Of a stretch of 64,000 bases of DNA, positions 7,120 to 15,286 are shown one piece after another. The position numbers were made by a program, and so were the translations under genes. The stretch's first letter is position 1. Each line of letters opens with the position of its first letter. Source of the DNA: Chloroflexota bacterium (GTDB taxonomy: Bacteria > Chloroflexota > FW602-bin22 > JACPRP01); contig JACQUC010000101.1 in NCBI GenBank assembly GCA_016210495.1, positions 16,411 through 80,410 of the forward strand. The letters run 5' to 3'. Under the pieces are notes generated by a model that was not told the DNA's origin, searched no databases, and saw only the letters and a program-made list of their open reading frames with translations.

Positions 7120-8532
7120 ATGGATATGATTCAAGGCATGGTACCGCATCTTGGGATGAAGGTCTCGCCACGCCTGGTCGCCGCCAGCTACATTCTGGAG
7201 CTTTCGTCCCAGGAGCTTCAACAGGCTATTACCGAGGAACTGAACGACAACCCGGCGTTGGAACTGTTAGAAAGGGCAACGTGCAGCGTTTGTGGCAGCG
7301 CACTGGAAGGCAGCATTTGCCCAAGGTGCCTCCGCCAGCAGAAGATTGATCAGCCAAGCGACGAGGCCGACTTCACCGAGGAGTACTTCTCCAGTTACAG
7401 CCTTAGCGGGGGGACGGGCGAAGAGGATTTCGATCCGCTTAACCAGGTGGCCGCGCAAATGACTCTGTCCGAGCGGCTCATGATGGAGCTCCAGGGAATG
7501 CTCCCCAAAAGCGATCTGCCTATCGCGGAGTACCTGGTGGGCAGTCTGAACGACAATGGCTACCTCACTTGCACGGTCGAGGAGGTAGCCGAATTCTTTG
7601 GGGTTCCGGTTAGGCGCGTAGAGCTGGTGCTGGGAATTCTGCAATCGCTGGAGCCTATTGGCATAGGCTCGCGCAACATACAGGAGTGTCTCCTCATCCA
7701 GTTGAGCTATCTGGCCCAGGATGGGCTCGCAATACCACCCTATGCGCAAGAGATCGTCACGGATCATCTCCACGAACTGGCCGAGCACAAGTATGGGAAG
7801 CTAGCGTCGATACTGGGCTGTTCGACAGACGCGGTGGCCGAGGCGAGCGAGTTCATTAAGCAACGGCTGAATCCCTATCCGGCTCAGGAGGCCGAGAAGA
7901 ATGAGCCTGGAAGTGCGAAGGGCGGGGCCATTCACGTGCTGCCCGACGTGATTATTAGCTCCGGCGAGCAGCAAGACAGGTTCGACGTGGAGGTAGTGGA
8001 GTCCAAGCGCTTCTTCCTACGCGTGAGTCCTCTTTACAACCAGTTGTTGAACGACGTGGAGAAGGAAGCGGAGCGCTTCTCTGAGGACGAGAAACGCCAC
8101 ATTCAGCACTACGTGTCTCGGGCGAAGCTGTTTATCGCGAATATCAACCAGCGGCGACAGACGTTGCACAAGATCACCCAGGCCATTGCCGAGGCCCAAA
8201 CGGACTACCTATCCAAAGGGGTTCGCTTCCTCAAGCCGCTCACCAGAGCCACCGTGGCCCGGGAATTAGGCATGCACGAGTCGACGGTTAGTCGGGCCAC
8301 GGCGTCAAAGTACGTGATGGTGCCGTCGGGTGAGGTGATCCCGTTTAGCAACTTCTTCACCGCTTCGCTGAGCGTCCGAGACGTGATAAAGGAAATGATC
8401 GGAGATGAGGACTCGCCGCTGACCGACCAGGAGATCGCGGCGAAGCTGGCAAATAGAGGTATCATCGTCGCTCGTCGCACGGTGGCCAAGTACAGGGAGC
8501 AACTGGGGATACTGCCGTCGTCGTTGCGGTGA
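7120..8532 (+). CDS. rpoN: RNA polymerase sigma-54 factor with N-terminal zinc ribbon
   Basis: 470 aa. The core-binding and DNA-binding regions of sigma-54 are complete: the helix-turn-helix RATVARELGMHESTVSRATA, the segment YVMVPSGEVIPFSNFF, and a perfect RpoN box ARRTVAKYRE at about 451-460. The N-terminal activator-interacting region is present (ELSSQELQQAITEELNDNPALELLE), but it is followed by C55-x2-C58...C67-x2-C70, a four-Cys zinc ribbon not found in the classic enterobacterial protein. Strong ribosome site GAGGAGGTAG. No AAA+ enhancer-binding activator is encoded in the window. A candidate target promoter lies at 3702-3717. Confidence 0.95.
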   Translation: MDMIQGMVPHLGMKVSPRLVAASYILELSSQELQQAITEELNDNPALELLERATCSVCGSALEGSICPRCLRQQKIDQPSDEADFTEEYFSSYSLSGGTGEEDFDPLNQVAAQMTLSERLMMELQGMLPKSDLPIAEYLVGSLNDNGYLTCTVEEVAEFFGVPVRRVELVLGILQSLEPIGIGSRNIQECLLIQLSYLAQDGLAIPPYAQEIVTDHLHELAEHKYGKLASILGCSTDAVAEASEFIKQRLNPYPAQEAEKNEPGSAKGGAIHVLPDVIISSGEQQDRFDVEVVESKRFFLRVSPLYNQLLNDVEKEAERFSEDEKRHIQHYVSRAKLFIANINQRRQTLHKITQAIAEAQTDYLSKGVRFLKPLTRATVARELGMHESTVSRATASKYVMVPSGEVIPFSNFFTASLSVRDVIKEMIGDEDSPLTDQEIAAKLANRGIIVARRTVAKYREQLGILPSSLR

Positions 8533-8542
8533 AGGGGGACGT

Positions 8543-8568
8543 CACCACGGAGACACGGAGGCACGGAG
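8543..8568. repeat. Short direct-repeat element (CACGGAG type)
   Basis: CACCACGGAGACACGGAGG followed by CACGGAG: three imperfect copies of a 7-9 base CACGGAG unit just after the rpoN stop. The stretch 8569-8762 holds nothing I can identify. Confidence 0.5.
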
Positions 8569-8762
8569 GGGTACGAGGGTGCGAGTACTGGAAATACGCA
8601 ACCAACGGGACGTCTCGTAGTGGTACTTCCGCTGAAGGACGTTGTTGCCGCGTCATGCCAGCGCGGCGACGTCGCTATCCGTGCCCCCGCGAGCGCACTA
8701 CGGGTTTCGTTCTCGCTTCGGGCGAATGCTCCTCCAGGGATTACAAGCAGTCAACAGGACGG

Positions 8763-8798
8763 CCCTCACCCTAACCCTCTCCCCGGGGGAGAGGGGAC
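8763..8798. repeat. Palindromic intergenic element (CCCTCTCCCC/GGGGAGAGGG)
   Basis: CCCTCACCCTAA lead followed by CCCTCTCCCC (8775-8784) and GGGGAGAGGG, a nearly loopless GC-rich palindrome. It sits between the convergent rpoN operon and the molybdopterin gene and could also work as a bidirectional transcript end. Confidence 0.6.
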
Positions 8799-8825
8799 TT
8801 CGAGGGGGCTTGGCCGTTATGATGG

Positions 8826-11000
8826 TTATACTCTGCTTACTTGACACAGCAGGGCTTTGAGGACGGGGAAGCCGGAGATGGGGTCGCGGTTGTCGGGATC
8901 TGTAAGGTAGTTGACGTTGGCCTGTCGCCAGGCCTCGGCCTGTATCGGGCTGCCTCCGCCCGCGTTAACCTCCACGGCGCCAACCAGGACGGCGTCGGTT
9001 ACCTTCGCCGTGAAGGGCACTTTGCCGCGCGGCGACTCCACCCAAACGCGCTCGCCGTTCAGTATCCCTCGTACTGCCGCATCGGCGGGATTGATCAAAA
9101 CGAACGGCTCGGGCTGGAGCTTGAGCAGCCCCGGGATGTTGAGGTGCTGGCTCCGGAACGCCGACTGTATTCTGGCGCCGGTGTTCAGGACGAGCGGGTA
9201 TTTCTCCGCCAGCCTGGAATTGGCCAGCGGTCCTTCCTTCGGCTCGGTATACGCCGGCAAGCCGTCGTAACCGTGCTCCATAAGCAGGCGAGATAATATC
9301 TCCATCTTGGCTGAGCTTGTTTCGAACCCGGGCTTGCCGTCCCCGCGCAGCAGCCCCTTTTCGTACTTCTTGTGCACAACCTTCCCTGTGCCAAACCGAA
9401 CCCCCTCGGGATGCTCACGCAGATCGTCCAAGGTTACCGGGTGGTTCCTGAGGACGAACTTCACCATTTCTTCTTCGTTTTCGGGGTAGAGGTGCCCGTA
9501 GCCCAGCCTTTGAGCTAGCGCGGCCATGATGTTGTAGTCGCTGCGGCTCTCTCCCAAGGGCTCGATTACCCGCTGACGCAACTGAACGTAGTTAGGCATA
9601 CGCTCGTAGCCAAGGTTCTCGAAGCCCGTGGTAGCGGGCAGGACAAAGTCGGCGTACTGGGCATCGGCCGTCATGAAACGATCGACGCACACGAGCAGAT
9701 CGAGCCTGGCCAGACATCGCTTCCACAGGTCGGGGTCGGGATAGCCGGTAATGATGGATGCGCCAAAGATGAGCAAGGCTTTGATGGGGTAGGGATCGCC
9801 CTCCAGAATAGCACGCGGAGCCTCCATGAAATGAGCGCCCTGGGTGAACCTGGCGAACAAAGGATACTTGTCGGCCCCGATGGGCTTGACACCCTCCGGC
9901 GGGGCGATGTTGGTACGGTTGTAGGGCCTCTTGCCTTTGCGGCGCAGCAGCAGACCGCCGGGTTGATCCAGATGTCCAGCGATGCCCCAGATAATCAGCA
10001 CCGCGCGGATGCCCTGCACCCCACTGTTAGTGTATTCGAGACCGGTGTACATAGAGACGGACGTGTGCTTGGTGGTGGCGATAGCCCGGGCGGCCTCGAC
10101 GACGACGTCTTCCGGTACCCTGGTGATACGAGCCACCTCTTTGGGAGTGAATTCGCTGGCGTATTGAGCCAACTCCTTGAAGCCAAGCGTCCAGTTTTCC
10201 ACGAACTCCCTGTCGTACAACCCCTCGCGGATGATGACGTTTATCATCCCCAGCGCCAGGGCACCATCCGTGCCCGAGCGGATGGGGATGAACTGATCGG
10301 CCTTGCTAGCGATCTCGCTACGCATATGGTCGATGACGATGAGTCTGGCGCCTTTTCTCTTGGCAGCGAGTATTTCTTTCATCTGCGTGGGTGGGGAATC
10401 CGTGGCAGGGTTGGCGCCCCAGACCACGATCAGCTTAGAGTTGGCGTAGTCGGGGACGATCTGCCGCATGTTCATGCCCAGAGTTGGGACCGGCGCCAGG
10501 TTGCCGTACGAGACGAAGCACAGCGACCCACAGCCACAGTTGTTGGGCGAGCCGAAGGGGAAGATGAGTCCTTTGGAGGTAGGGGCGTCGGTGCCTGGAG
10601 GGGCGAAGGGCTCGATCAGGTGTGTGAAGAAGACGCCGCGGCCCATGTAGGTCATGACCGCCTCGGGGCCGACGGTGCTCTTGATGGCCTGAAGCTTGCC
10701 GGCGATTTTGTCCAAGGCTTCATCCCACGAGACGCGCGCGAAGCGCCCCTCGCCTTTCTCGCCTATGCGCATCAAGGGATACATCAGCCGGTCGGGCGAA
10801 TAGACGATCTCCCTAGCGTGCGCGCCGCGGACACAGACGATGCCATTGGGATGATCTTTGAGCGGGACGATCCTGTCGATCTTGCCGTCTACCAGCTCGA
10901 CGTCGACGCCGCAGCCCCCGGGGCAGATGCCGCAGACCGTTGTGACCACTTCCTTATTGGATTGCCGTGACACGGCTGGAGGAACGCCAGCTAGGACCAT
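8826..11000 (-). CDS. Molybdopterin-dependent oxidoreductase, catalytic subunit (DMSO reductase family), copy 1
   Basis: 724 aa, start ATG with GGAGGTGCAATA upstream. The N-terminal [4Fe-4S] motif is C23-x2-C26-x3-C30-x25-C56 (CGICPGGC, CVRGAHA). The Mo/W-bis-MGD domains and the C-terminal molydopterin-dinucleotide domain are complete. The metal-ligand region reads CGCGSLCFVS, making Cys the likely Mo/W ligand. There is no twin-arginine signal, so it is cytoplasmic. No iron-sulfur or membrane subunit is nearby, unlike thiosulfate or polysulfide reductases; acetylene-hydratase-like and other stand-alone members share this single-subunit layout. Substrate unknown. It follows a paralogue in the same direction with a 15-bp hairpin between them. 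Confidence 0.88.
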   Translation of the reverse strand: MVLAGVPPAVSRQSNKEVVTTVCGICPGGCGVDVELVDGKIDRIVPLKDHPNGIVCVRGAHAREIVYSPDRLMYPLMRIGEKGEGRFARVSWDEALDKIAGKLQAIKSTVGPEAVMTYMGRGVFFTHLIEPFAPPGTDAPTSKGLIFPFGSPNNCGCGSLCFVSYGNLAPVPTLGMNMRQIVPDYANSKLIVVWGANPATDSPPTQMKEILAAKRKGARLIVIDHMRSEIASKADQFIPIRSGTDGALALGMINVIIREGLYDREFVENWTLGFKELAQYASEFTPKEVARITRVPEDVVVEAARAIATTKHTSVSMYTGLEYTNSGVQGIRAVLIIWGIAGHLDQPGGLLLRRKGKRPYNRTNIAPPEGVKPIGADKYPLFARFTQGAHFMEAPRAILEGDPYPIKALLIFGASIITGYPDPDLWKRCLARLDLLVCVDRFMTADAQYADFVLPATTGFENLGYERMPNYVQLRQRVIEPLGESRSDYNIMAALAQRLGYGHLYPENEEEMVKFVLRNHPVTLDDLREHPEGVRFGTGKVVHKKYEKGLLRGDGKPGFETSSAKMEILSRLLMEHGYDGLPAYTEPKEGPLANSRLAEKYPLVLNTGARIQSAFRSQHLNIPGLLKLQPEPFVLINPADAAVRGILNGERVWVESPRGKVPFTAKVTDAVLVGAVEVNAGGGSPIQAEAWRQANVNYLTDPDNRDPISGFPVLKALLCQVSRV

Positions 11001-11091
11001 TATTGCACCTCCATTGTGCGCAACGAAACAAATCTGCGTGGGGTTGAGGCCTCGTAAGTGGCTGCTCGGACCGACCCGTCGTATCAGACAG

Positions 11092-11128
11092 ATCCTGCAC
11101 GGTCCGTCTTGGGCGGACCGTGCAGGAT
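11092..11128. terminator. Perfect 15-bp hairpin between the two molybdopterin genes
   Basis: ATCCTGCACGGTCCG (11092-11106) and its exact complement (11114-11128) around a 7-nt loop. No T-run follows on the minus strand, so it may be an mRNA-stabilising or partial-termination hairpin that sets the ratio of the two genes, or a repeat. Confidence 0.6.
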
Positions 11129-11135
11129 GGAGTGC

Positions 11136-13232
11136 CTAGAGTTTGGCGACCTGGCAGAGCTGCGACTTGAAGGCGGGATAGCCGGAGATGGGGTCCAGCG
11201 CCTGGTCGTCAGACAGCAGGTTCACGTTGGCCTCTTTCCAGCCGTGAGACATGCTGACGACGCCAGCGGGGACCTTCTCGGTGAGGCTGGCTTTGACGGC
11301 GATGCTGCCACGTCTGGTGGACAGGGTAACCACATCGAGGTCGGCGATGCCCCGGGCGGCTGCGTCGTGCGGATTGACCTCGACCAGCGGCTCCGGCATC
11401 AGCCGGCGCAACCGTTCGACGTTGCGGTTCTGCGAGTGGGTGAACATCGGCAGGCGCGCACCTGTGGTCAGGACCAACGGGAAGGTCTGGGCCACCACGG
11501 GCTGGCTAACCGTGCTCTCCATAGGCTCCTTGTACACCGGCAGGCCATCGTAGCCACACTCCTCAAGGGCAGATGAACGAATCTCGACCTTGCCTGAAGG
11601 CGTGGCGAATCTCTTCTTCTCGTAGCCTCTCGGCTCAGGGTCAGGCAAGGACACGCGCATGCCCTCGGGGTGGGTCTTGAGCTCGGCGACGGTGATTCCC
11701 GAGGGCTGCAGGATGTAATCGGCGCACTTCTCGAAGTCACCATTCCAGAACTGATCGCCAAGTCCAAGACGCTTGGCCAGCTCGAAGACGAACTTCCAAT
11801 CGGGCCAGCTCTCGCCGACGGGCTCAATGACCGGCTCGCGCCAGCGGACGTAATTAGCCAATGGTGTGAACGGACGCCCGACTATCAGCGCGTTGCTCTC
11901 GAAGTACGTGGCGGCGGGCAAGACGACGTCGCCAAGGTCCGTCGAGGGCGTGGGGAAGAAGTCGGTGAACACAAGCATGTCGAGCTTCTTCAGGGCCTCG
12001 ACGAACCGATTGCTGTTAGGGAACATCATCACGTTGGTGCCGATGCCGACGAAGGCTTTGATCGGGTAGGGCTGGGCGGTCTCGATCTGATCGGCCAGGG
12101 CCAGCGAGTGGCCCTCCTTAATAAACCTCATCCACGCCGGGAACCTGTCGCTGCCAACTCTGGGCTTTAGCTGGCCGATGCGCTGGTCGAAGAGGAGGAT
12201 GTTATTGAGCGACAGGCCCGGGGAGCGCAGCATATTGCCGCCGGGGACCTCGAGATTGCCGGTGATGACCGACAGCAGCATCACTGCACGCTGGTTTTGC
12301 ACGCCGTTGCTGTGATGGACGACGGAACTCGAGCTCATCTGGACCTTGGCGGGCCTGTTGGACGCGAAAAGGCGCGCGGCCGCCACGGTCTTTTCCGCCG
12401 GAACTCCGGTGATCTCGGCAACCCTTTCCGGAGAATACTCCTGCACCATTCTGGCAAGATCGTCGAAACCTACGGTCCAGTCTCGCACGAACGCCTGGTC
12501 GTGCAGGTTCTCTTTGATGATCACGTGCATAAAGCCGAGGGCAAGCGCGCCGTCTGTACCGGGGCGTGGCTGCAAGAAGATGTCGGCTCTGGCGGCGGTC
12601 TCAGTATTCCTCGGGTCCACGACGATGAACTTGAGCCCCTTCTCTTTGGCTTCCCAGAGCTTCTTCGCCGACTCCGGGGCCGAGATCGGAGGATTACACG
12701 ACCAGATCAGTTGCACCTTGGTGTCTGGATGAATACCGCTGGCGCTGCGGACGAACGGCCCAAATGGCTTGCCGAACGTTGATTCGCCGGCGACGCAGGT
12801 AGCGAAGAAGCAGACGCTGCTGTCGCTGCAGTAGTTAGGCGTTCCGAAGGCGTGGGCAAGGCGCTGTGTGTACGGATGCGGCTCCTTTGGATAGCCGTTG
12901 TAGAAGACGACCGCTTCCGGACCGTATTCGTCTCGCACTTTCAGCAGCTTCTCGGTGATCGAGTCAAGAGCCTGGTCCCAAGATATGCGCTCGAACTTCC
13001 CCTGGCCTCGCTCGCCAACGCGCCGCATGGGATACTGGAGTCGCGCCTTGTTGAGCACGTGGTCTAGCTGCGACTGCCCGCGGGTGCACGGTACTCCCTT
13101 GATGTCGAGGTCGACTGGCTTGCCGTCGCTGAACAGCACGTCGGTCGAGCAGACGCCTGTCGAGCACATGTTGCAAACGGTCTTCTTCACCGTCGCCGGC
13201 GCCTGAGCCGGCCTGCTCCTAACATCAACCAT
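11136..13232 (-). CDS. Molybdopterin-dependent oxidoreductase, catalytic subunit (DMSO reductase family), copy 2
   Basis: 698 aa from the ATG at 13232, which follows AGGAGGAAGACCTT; the longer frame upstream has no ribosome site. The cluster motif is C20-x2-C23-x4-C28-x20-C49. The metal-ligand region is SDSSVCFFAT, again Cys. No Tat signal is seen. It shares overall layout and a near-identical C-terminus (DPISGYPAFKSQLCQVAKL against DPISGFPVLKALLCQVSRV) with the next gene, so the two arose by duplication, although their middles differ a lot. No electron-transfer subunit is encoded nearby. The family includes hydratases and hydroxylases as well as reductases, so no reaction is named. Confidence 0.88.
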   Translation of the reverse strand: MVDVRSRPAQAPATVKKTVCNMCSTGVCSTDVLFSDGKPVDLDIKGVPCTRGQSQLDHVLNKARLQYPMRRVGERGQGKFERISWDQALDSITEKLLKVRDEYGPEAVVFYNGYPKEPHPYTQRLAHAFGTPNYCSDSSVCFFATCVAGESTFGKPFGPFVRSASGIHPDTKVQLIWSCNPPISAPESAKKLWEAKEKGLKFIVVDPRNTETAARADIFLQPRPGTDGALALGFMHVIIKENLHDQAFVRDWTVGFDDLARMVQEYSPERVAEITGVPAEKTVAAARLFASNRPAKVQMSSSSVVHHSNGVQNQRAVMLLSVITGNLEVPGGNMLRSPGLSLNNILLFDQRIGQLKPRVGSDRFPAWMRFIKEGHSLALADQIETAQPYPIKAFVGIGTNVMMFPNSNRFVEALKKLDMLVFTDFFPTPSTDLGDVVLPAATYFESNALIVGRPFTPLANYVRWREPVIEPVGESWPDWKFVFELAKRLGLGDQFWNGDFEKCADYILQPSGITVAELKTHPEGMRVSLPDPEPRGYEKKRFATPSGKVEIRSSALEECGYDGLPVYKEPMESTVSQPVVAQTFPLVLTTGARLPMFTHSQNRNVERLRRLMPEPLVEVNPHDAAARGIADLDVVTLSTRRGSIAVKASLTEKVPAGVVSMSHGWKEANVNLLSDDQALDPISGYPAFKSQLCQVAKL

Positions 13233-13266
13233 AAGGTCTTCCTCCTTTGTAAGTTCCCTGCATGCC

Positions 13267-13294
13267 ATATTACCACGCAGGCAAGGAATGTCAA
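13267..13294 (-). promoter_or_regulatory. Promoter for the molybdopterin gene pair
   Basis: Minus strand TTGACA (13294-13289), 16-bp spacer, TAATAT (13272-13267), about 30 nt before the ATG. It is divergent from the riboswitch promoter. Confidence 0.6.
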
Positions 13295-13355
13295 TAGTCT
13301 TAAGAGTTATTTTCTTTCTTATTTATGAAAAACAGAAATTCGACCGCTCAAGCCC

Positions 13356-13384
13356 TTGACAACAGGTCCTGGACAAAATATAAT
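13356..13384 (+). promoter_or_regulatory. Full-consensus vegetative promoter for the riboswitch transcript
   Basis: TTGACA (13356-13361), exactly 17 bp, TATAAT (13379-13384). All 12 consensus bases match. Predicted start about 13391, just ahead of the c-di-AMP aptamer. Confidence 0.88.
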
Positions 13385-13401
13385 CGGGCCACCTTAGCAA
13401 A

Positions 13402-13518
13402 CGAGCCGAGTTCCCCTTGGGGGAAGCGGGGGACCCAACCGATACGGGGTGAATTCCTTCTTTGGAAGGATAGGGTAACTCTTTCTACCCGAATCCGTCA
13501 GCTAACTCCGCAGGCTCT
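13402..13518 (+). promoter_or_regulatory. c-di-AMP riboswitch (ydaO/yuaA motif)
   Basis: Conserved aptamer blocks are present in order: GAGCC closing strand (13403-13407), a TTCCCC/GGGGGAA hairpin, CGGGGGACCCAAC, ACGGGGTGAAT, a pairing block ending AGGGTAACT...TACCC, then CCGAATCCGTCAGCTAAC and the GGCTC strand (13513-13517) that closes P1. These match the ydaO consensus (GGGGGACCCA, GGGGTGAA, CCGAAUCCGNCAGCUAAC). The start codon follows 18 nt after P1. A CTCT-AGAA-AGAG hairpin could hide the ribosome site; no poly-U terminator is seen, so control may be translational. Confidence 0.9.
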
Positions 13519-13535
13519 AGAAAGAGGCGGCAAAG

Positions 13536-14222
13536 ATGGGGAGAGCCAAGCTCCTCCTGGTCCTCGCATGGGTCCTGTTCGTTCTCTATCCCAACCCAAT
13601 GCTCCTGGCCGTCACCCTGTGGCACTCGCTATCGCCCCCTGTCGACGTGGAAGCCGCACGCCCGCTGGCGGAGCGGTTGCCAAACGACCCGGAGAAGGTC
13701 AGGGACCTGGTGCTGTCGGAGTTGGTCATTTACGAGTACGACTGGAACGTGTACGGTGTGCCCTGGTACTTCCCCAGCACCAAGGAGGTGATCCGCGACG
13801 GTCGCGGTGATTGCGAGAGCCAGGCCGTGCTTTTGTCCAGCATTCTCTACGCCAAGAACATTCCGCACCAGCTGAAGATATCCTTCGACCACATCTGGGT
13901 CAAGTACGAAGGCAAGGTAGCCAACGAGATCGAGCACGATTCGTCGGCTTTCATCGAGAGGACCGACAAGGGCTTCGAGGTGAAGCTGCCCGAGCACTTC
14001 GACCTGGAGAGATACATCAGGGTCCAGACCGACGCGAGGTGGCACCCCATGCCGGCCGAGCGCAAGGTGCTGCTTTTTCTGGGACCGATAATGATTCTGT
14101 TCGGCCCCTGGCTGGTGGTTTTTGCCCAGCGCGTGCCGGCCCTGGCACGGGTCATTCGGTACACAAGAGCGGACCGACGCGTGTGGCGGACGGTGGTGGC
14201 AAGCCGGCGCAGTCCGAAGTAA
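13536..14222 (+). CDS. Membrane-anchored transglutaminase-like protein under c-di-AMP control
   Basis: 228 aa. An N-terminal hydrophobic segment (about residues 4-28) acts as uncleaved anchor or signal, and a second segment lies at about 176-192 (LLFLGPIMILFGPWLVVFA), followed by a basic cytoplasmic tail. Between them is a papain-like transglutaminase core: Cys93 in DGRGDCESQAVLLSSIL and His119 in SFDHIWVKY, with an acidic residue in the following NEIEHD as likely third member. The domain would face outside. Genes behind ydaO riboswitches typically handle cell-wall remodelling or osmotic stress, so a peptidase or crosslinking role at the envelope is a reasonable inference. Confidence 0.8.
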   Translation: MGRAKLLLVLAWVLFVLYPNPMLLAVTLWHSLSPPVDVEAARPLAERLPNDPEKVRDLVLSELVIYEYDWNVYGVPWYFPSTKEVIRDGRGDCESQAVLLSSILYAKNIPHQLKISFDHIWVKYEGKVANEIEHDSSAFIERTDKGFEVKLPEHFDLERYIRVQTDARWHPMPAERKVLLFLGPIMILFGPWLVVFAQRVPALARVIRYTRADRRVWRTVVASRRSPK

Positions 14223-14224
14223 GT

Positions 14225-14320
14225 GTCTGAACCGCAGATTACGCTGATTAATGGATTTCGCAGATGATGGATCTCGGCAATCTGCGCAATCCCCAATCTG
14301 CGTCAATCTGCGGTTCAGAC
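14225..14320. repeat. Inverted-repeat element with perfect 16-bp ends
   Basis: GTCTGAACCGCAGATT (14225-14240) and its exact complement (14305-14320) bracket a 64-bp middle holding further TCTGCG/CGCAGA words. It fills the gap between two convergent genes and may act as a transcript end; its form is that of a small non-coding mobile repeat. Confidence 0.7.
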
Positions 14321-14373
14321 GTCTTGTGTCCTCTGCGGTCCCCTATGCCCGTGCTGGAGGAAACACCGGCTTG

Positions 14374-14952
14374 CTACCTCCCCAGTACCGCTCCGCCCAT
14401 CATCGCCGCGCCGAGACCGAAGATACCCAGAATCGCAATGATTATGAAGATGATGACAAAGCTGATCACGACGGTGATAATGGCCTTCGTCGTGTCGAAG
14501 TCCAGCGCCTGGCGCACGGCGATCACGGTGGCCACTACCGTCCAGATGCCCGCCACAAAGGCGATTATGCCGCCGAGAACCGGGATGAAGCTGAGGATTT
14601 GGAGCACGTTGGGCGAATCGGCGAAGCCGACGGTGCGCAGGAGCTCGCCGTAGGTTGCCGTGCCGCCGAAGACCTTGGTGCCGATGAAGTAATTGAGGAA
14701 CGACCAGATCGCCCAGAAGACCACCGCGCCAATGATTCCCACGATCAAGCCAATGATGGCGGCCCCTAGCTGTCCCCTGAGGATTCCCCCCAGCGCGCTG
14801 CCGATGCCGGTGGCCACGGCGACGATGAGCACCACCGTGAGCGCCTGGGTGGTCGCATTGACGTCCCGCTCCACCTCCTCATAGAGCTGGTTCTCGAGCT
14901 TTGCCGCCCTGATCATCCTGTCGACAATCGATGCCGTCAAACCGCTTTGCAC
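14374..14952 (-). CDS. YIP1-family polytopic membrane protein
   Basis: 192 aa. A cytoplasmic N-terminal helix (VDRMIRAAKLENQLYEEVERD) precedes five strongly hydrophobic segments at about 36-58, 62-86, 115-137, 139-150 and 158-185, matching the Yip1 domain topology. The GTG start at 14952 follows GGGAG by 9 nt. Bacterial members have no established biochemical role. The gene is convergent with the transglutaminase-like gene and divergent from aroA. Confidence 0.75.
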   Translation of the reverse strand: MQSGLTASIVDRMIRAAKLENQLYEEVERDVNATTQALTVVLIVAVATGIGSALGGILRGQLGAAIIGLIVGIIGAVVFWAIWSFLNYFIGTKVFGGTATYGELLRTVGFADSPNVLQILSFIPVLGGIIAFVAGIWTVVATVIAVRQALDFDTTKAIITVVISFVIIFIIIAILGIFGLGAAMMGGAVLGR

Positions 14953-15156
14953 GTGTAGTTACTCCCTTCTTCGTTTTGTGGATCACAATGCCTCTCGCGT
15001 AGCCCGATGACAAGTGTCCCAGCCCCGAGCGAGAACTCCGCCGACCACCTCCTTTCGGGACAGCCATCAACAAAAGAACAAAGGGTTTCTACCTAGTAGA
15101 ATACTCTCCTGCTTGTTGGAAGTCAAGGCTGATGAGATGTTGGCGGAGACGCAGGC

Positions 15157-15186
15157 TTGATTGCCCAGCTTCGCAGATGCTATAAT
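15157..15186 (+). promoter_or_regulatory. Promoter for aroA
   Basis: TTGATT (15157-15162), 18-bp spacer, TATAAT (15181-15186). The start near 15193 excludes the longest aroA frame (from 15161). The rest of 14953-15286 shows nothing I can assign. Confidence 0.65.
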
Positions 15187-15286
15187 CTGCGAAACAGAAG
15201 ATGGGTGCGCTTCCGACCGCGGCCGTTTGTCGGCCTTCGCCGCGACATACGCGTTGCTGCGCGCTGGTAGAGAGCACCTGCGGATA

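Noticed and set aside
9831..10970. 379-codon frame antisense to molybdopterin gene copy 1
   Set aside because: Shadow of the opposite-strand coding frame; composition without recognisable domains.
11092..11128. Strong intrinsic terminator
   Set aside because: The hairpin is perfect but lacks a T-run on either strand; kept only as hairpin of uncertain role.
13325..13810. 161-codon frame across the c-di-AMP riboswitch
   Set aside because: It would translate the promoter and aptamer and overlap the transglutaminase-like gene out of frame.
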